Positions 33,184 through 34,678 of a DNA stretch of 34,678 nucleotides are shown here, piece by piece. Source of the DNA: Planococcus koreensis (GTDB lineage: Bacteria > Bacillota > Bacilli > Bacillales_A > Planococcaceae); NCBI RefSeq assembly GCF_004761975.1, contig NZ_RQII01000069.1, positions 1 through 34,678 of the forward strand. Reading direction: 5' to 3'. The notes under the pieces were generated by a model that had not been told where the DNA came from, did not search any database, and was given only the letters and a program-made list of their open reading frames with translations. A program made the position numbers and the translations under genes. Every line of letters begins with the position of its first letter. Within the stretch, counting starts at the first letter, position 1.

Positions 33184-34584
33184 TTACGCTTTTACTTCAG
33201 TCGACCATTTTGAATATCCGCCAGGCATGTTGACGATGTTATCGATGCCTTTCGCTTTCAGCAGGCTGGTTGCAATCGCTGAACGGGCTCCGCCTTGGCA
33301 ATGGACAATGACAGTTTTGCTGGCATCGACTTCTTCCAAACGGTTCTTCAACGTACCAACCATGATATGATCGGCATTTTCAATATGTCCTTCATCATAC
33401 TCCGTTTTATTTCGGACGTCGAGTACATTGGCTTCGCCATTGTCGATCATTTCTTTTGCTTCTTCAATGGTCACGTTATCGTATTTATCCAATTTATCTG
33501 CTTGAGCGATGATTGCATTTGCATCCGCGTAGCCAAGAACTTCGTCAATGCCGATTGAATGCAATGCGATGACTACTTCATCAAGCGCTTCAGGATTTAC
33601 CAGAATGTAAACCGGTTTTTTATAATCGACGACCCATCCTGCCCAGTTCGAGAATGATTTATTGAATGGAATGTTGATCGTGCCAGGGATAAATCCTTGG
33701 CTGAAGGCATCTGCCGGGCGCAAGTCCAGGACTTGTTCGCCTTGTTCCAGCAAGTTTTTGATATCGTCTAATCGATCGATCGGTTTCAGTTCCGGCAAGT
33801 TGGCAATCAACTCAGGGCCTACTTTGTTGACCGATTTCATGACCGCGAAATAATACGGCGGTTCCGGCTGTCCTGCCAGCAACTCTTCCGTGAACGATTC
33901 TTCATCTTTGAATTGAAACGCCCAGTTGAATAACTTTTCGTATCCTACAGTAGTGGAAGGCACTGCGCCCAACGACTTGCCGCAGGCACTCCCTGCGCCG
34001 TGTGCCGGCCAAACCTGCAAATACTCCGGAAGATCTTTAAAGCGTTCAATCGATTTGAACATATCTTTGGCTCCGGCTGCTGAAGTGCCTTGGATGCCTG
34101 CCGCTTTTTCAAGCAAGTCCGGGCGGCCGACATCGCCGACAAAGACAAAATCGCCTGTGAAGATTCCCAGCGGCAAATCAGCTGCTTTTGTATCCGTCAA
34201 GATGAATGAGATGCTTTCCGGTGTATGGCCAGGGGTGTGCATCACTTCAAAGACCAAATTGCCGATATTGAATTTATCGCCGTCTTTCATTAATTGGTGG
34301 CTGACGTTATCTAAGTTCTGGTATTTCCAATCCTTGTCGCCTTCATCCGAAATATACATTTTAGTTCCGAAACGGTCAGCCAATTCGCGCGATCCGGAAA
34401 CGAAATCTGCGTGGATATGCGTTTCAAGTGCTCCGACAATTTTCAGGTTTTCTTTTTTAGCTAGTTCAACGTATGGGTTAATATCGCGCATCGGGTCTAC
34501 CACTACCGCTTCCCCAGTTGCCTGGCAGCCTACAACATAAGATGCGTGCGCTAATTTATCATCATAGAAATATCGTAATAACAT
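33184..34584 (-). CDS. cstB: Persulfide dioxygenase-sulfurtransferase, CstB type
   Basis: Oxidises low-molecular-weight persulfides and converts them to thiosulfate, clearing sulfide in the cytoplasm. The protein is 466 aa from ATG at 34584 (AAAAGGGG upstream; the frame opens at 34659). Residues 1-235 form a metallo-beta-lactamase dioxygenase with the iron ligands His56, His58, Asp60 (THIHAD), His120, Asp145 and His195. A cysteine-free pseudo-rhodanese follows (about 265-355), then an active rhodanese with Cys429 (VHCQGGARSA). Cys20 and Cys201 stand where S. aureus CstB has them. A CstR-like operator lies upstream. Confidence 0.94.
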   Translation of the reverse strand: MLLRYFYDDKLAHASYVVGCQATGEAVVVDPMRDINPYVELAKKENLKIVGALETHIHADFVSGSRELADRFGTKMYISDEGDKDWKYQNLDNVSHQLMKDGDKFNIGNLVFEVMHTPGHTPESISFILTDTKAADLPLGIFTGDFVFVGDVGRPDLLEKAAGIQGTSAAGAKDMFKSIERFKDLPEYLQVWPAHGAGSACGKSLGAVPSTTVGYEKLFNWAFQFKDEESFTEELLAGQPEPPYYFAVMKSVNKVGPELIANLPELKPIDRLDDIKNLLEQGEQVLDLRPADAFSQGFIPGTINIPFNKSFSNWAGWVVDYKKPVYILVNPEALDEVVIALHSIGIDEVLGYADANAIIAQADKLDKYDNVTIEEAKEMIDNGEANVLDVRNKTEYDEGHIENADHIMVGTLKNRLEEVDASKTVIVHCQGGARSAIATSLLKAKGIDNIVNMPGGYSKWSTEVKA

Positions 34585-34626
34585 AGAATGATTCCCCTTT
34601 TCTTGTTGTTTGTTATTGTTAATTAC

Positions 34627-34655
34627 AATATACCCTATAGGGTATATGTTGTAAA
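34627..34655 (-). promoter_or_regulatory. cstB promoter with CsoR/CstR-like operator
   Basis: On minus, -35 TTTACA (34655-34650), 17-bp spacer, -10 TATATT (34632-34627). The perfect 20-bp palindrome ATATACCCTATAGGGTATAT (34628-34647) fills the spacer and the -10. The ACCC-N4-GGGT core fits CsoR-family repressors such as the persulfide sensor CstR. The regulator gene is not in the window. Confidence 0.85.
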
Positions 34656-34678
34656 CCAATCTGCTCCAATTTTTCTTT

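Noticed and set aside
33926-34540. 204-aa plus-strand open frame
   Set aside because: Mirror of the CstB gene; no ribosome site and no recognisable domain.

Overview
The window looks like chromosomal DNA of a low-to-moderate-GC Gram-positive bacterium, most likely Planococcaceae (Planococcus/Planomicrobium type). The reasons are strong GGAGG ribosome sites, lipoprotein signals, B. subtilis-like gene families (glsA, hslO, YnzC/DUF896, ywrABCD, yvsG, yolD, dacC, rbsRKDACB, cstB) and dispersed GC-rich intergenic repeats. No rRNA, tRNA, CRISPR array, prophage or transposase was seen. The genus is an inference.

Layout. 1-4.2 kb: stress and metabolism genes, all on minus. They are a catalase whose homology breaks off about 80 bp from the edge, glutaminase, an MhqD-type hydrolase behind an MhqR-like operator, and an Rrf2-DUF896-Hsp33 operon behind its own palindrome. 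4.3-4.8 kb: repeat elements. 4.8-13 kb: one long minus-strand run of a five-gene peptide/glutathione-type ABC importer, a cytoplasmic gamma-glutamyltransferase-like enzyme (YwrD type) and a split pair of short-chain chromate transporters. An Lrp/AsnC regulator like YwrC/ChrS lies just upstream. 14-16.2 kb: GNAT, patatin and SRAP genes. 16.4-22.5 kb: mostly plus strand, with an unknown 143-aa protein, an MFS transporter, an HD nucleotidase, a CNNM/CorC protein with an unusual start region, an SOS-type yolD gene and a YihY membrane protein; yvsG and a 62-aa hydrophilic protein lie on minus. 22.6-26.9 kb: a peptidase pair (M19 dipeptidase plus gamma-Glu-GABA hydrolase family), a second repeat copy, a PBP4-type DD-carboxypeptidase and a small unknown gene. 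27-32.7 kb: the ribose operon rbsRKDACB, with rbsC split by a one-base deletion. 32.7-34.6 kb: a CstB-type persulfide dioxygenase-sulfurtransferase with a CsoR/CstR-like operator, plus a rhodanese-like membrane protein without the catalytic Cys.

How it fits together. Two themes recur. One is capture and breakdown of gamma-glutamyl or small peptides: ABC importer, GGT-like enzyme, gamma-Glu peptidase, dipeptidase and glutaminase. The other is thiol, electrophile and sulfur stress: Hsp33, MhqD, catalase, CstB, Rrf2 and CHR. The best candidates for something new are the importer-GGT-CHR operon with its upstream DNA (inverted repeat plus four helically phased ACTTGC repeats), the hairpin-bridged ribosome site of the CNNM gene, and the 40-bp palindrome around the SOS box of yolD. 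Several start codons were moved from the longest frame to the one with the best ribosome site; these are stated per gene.
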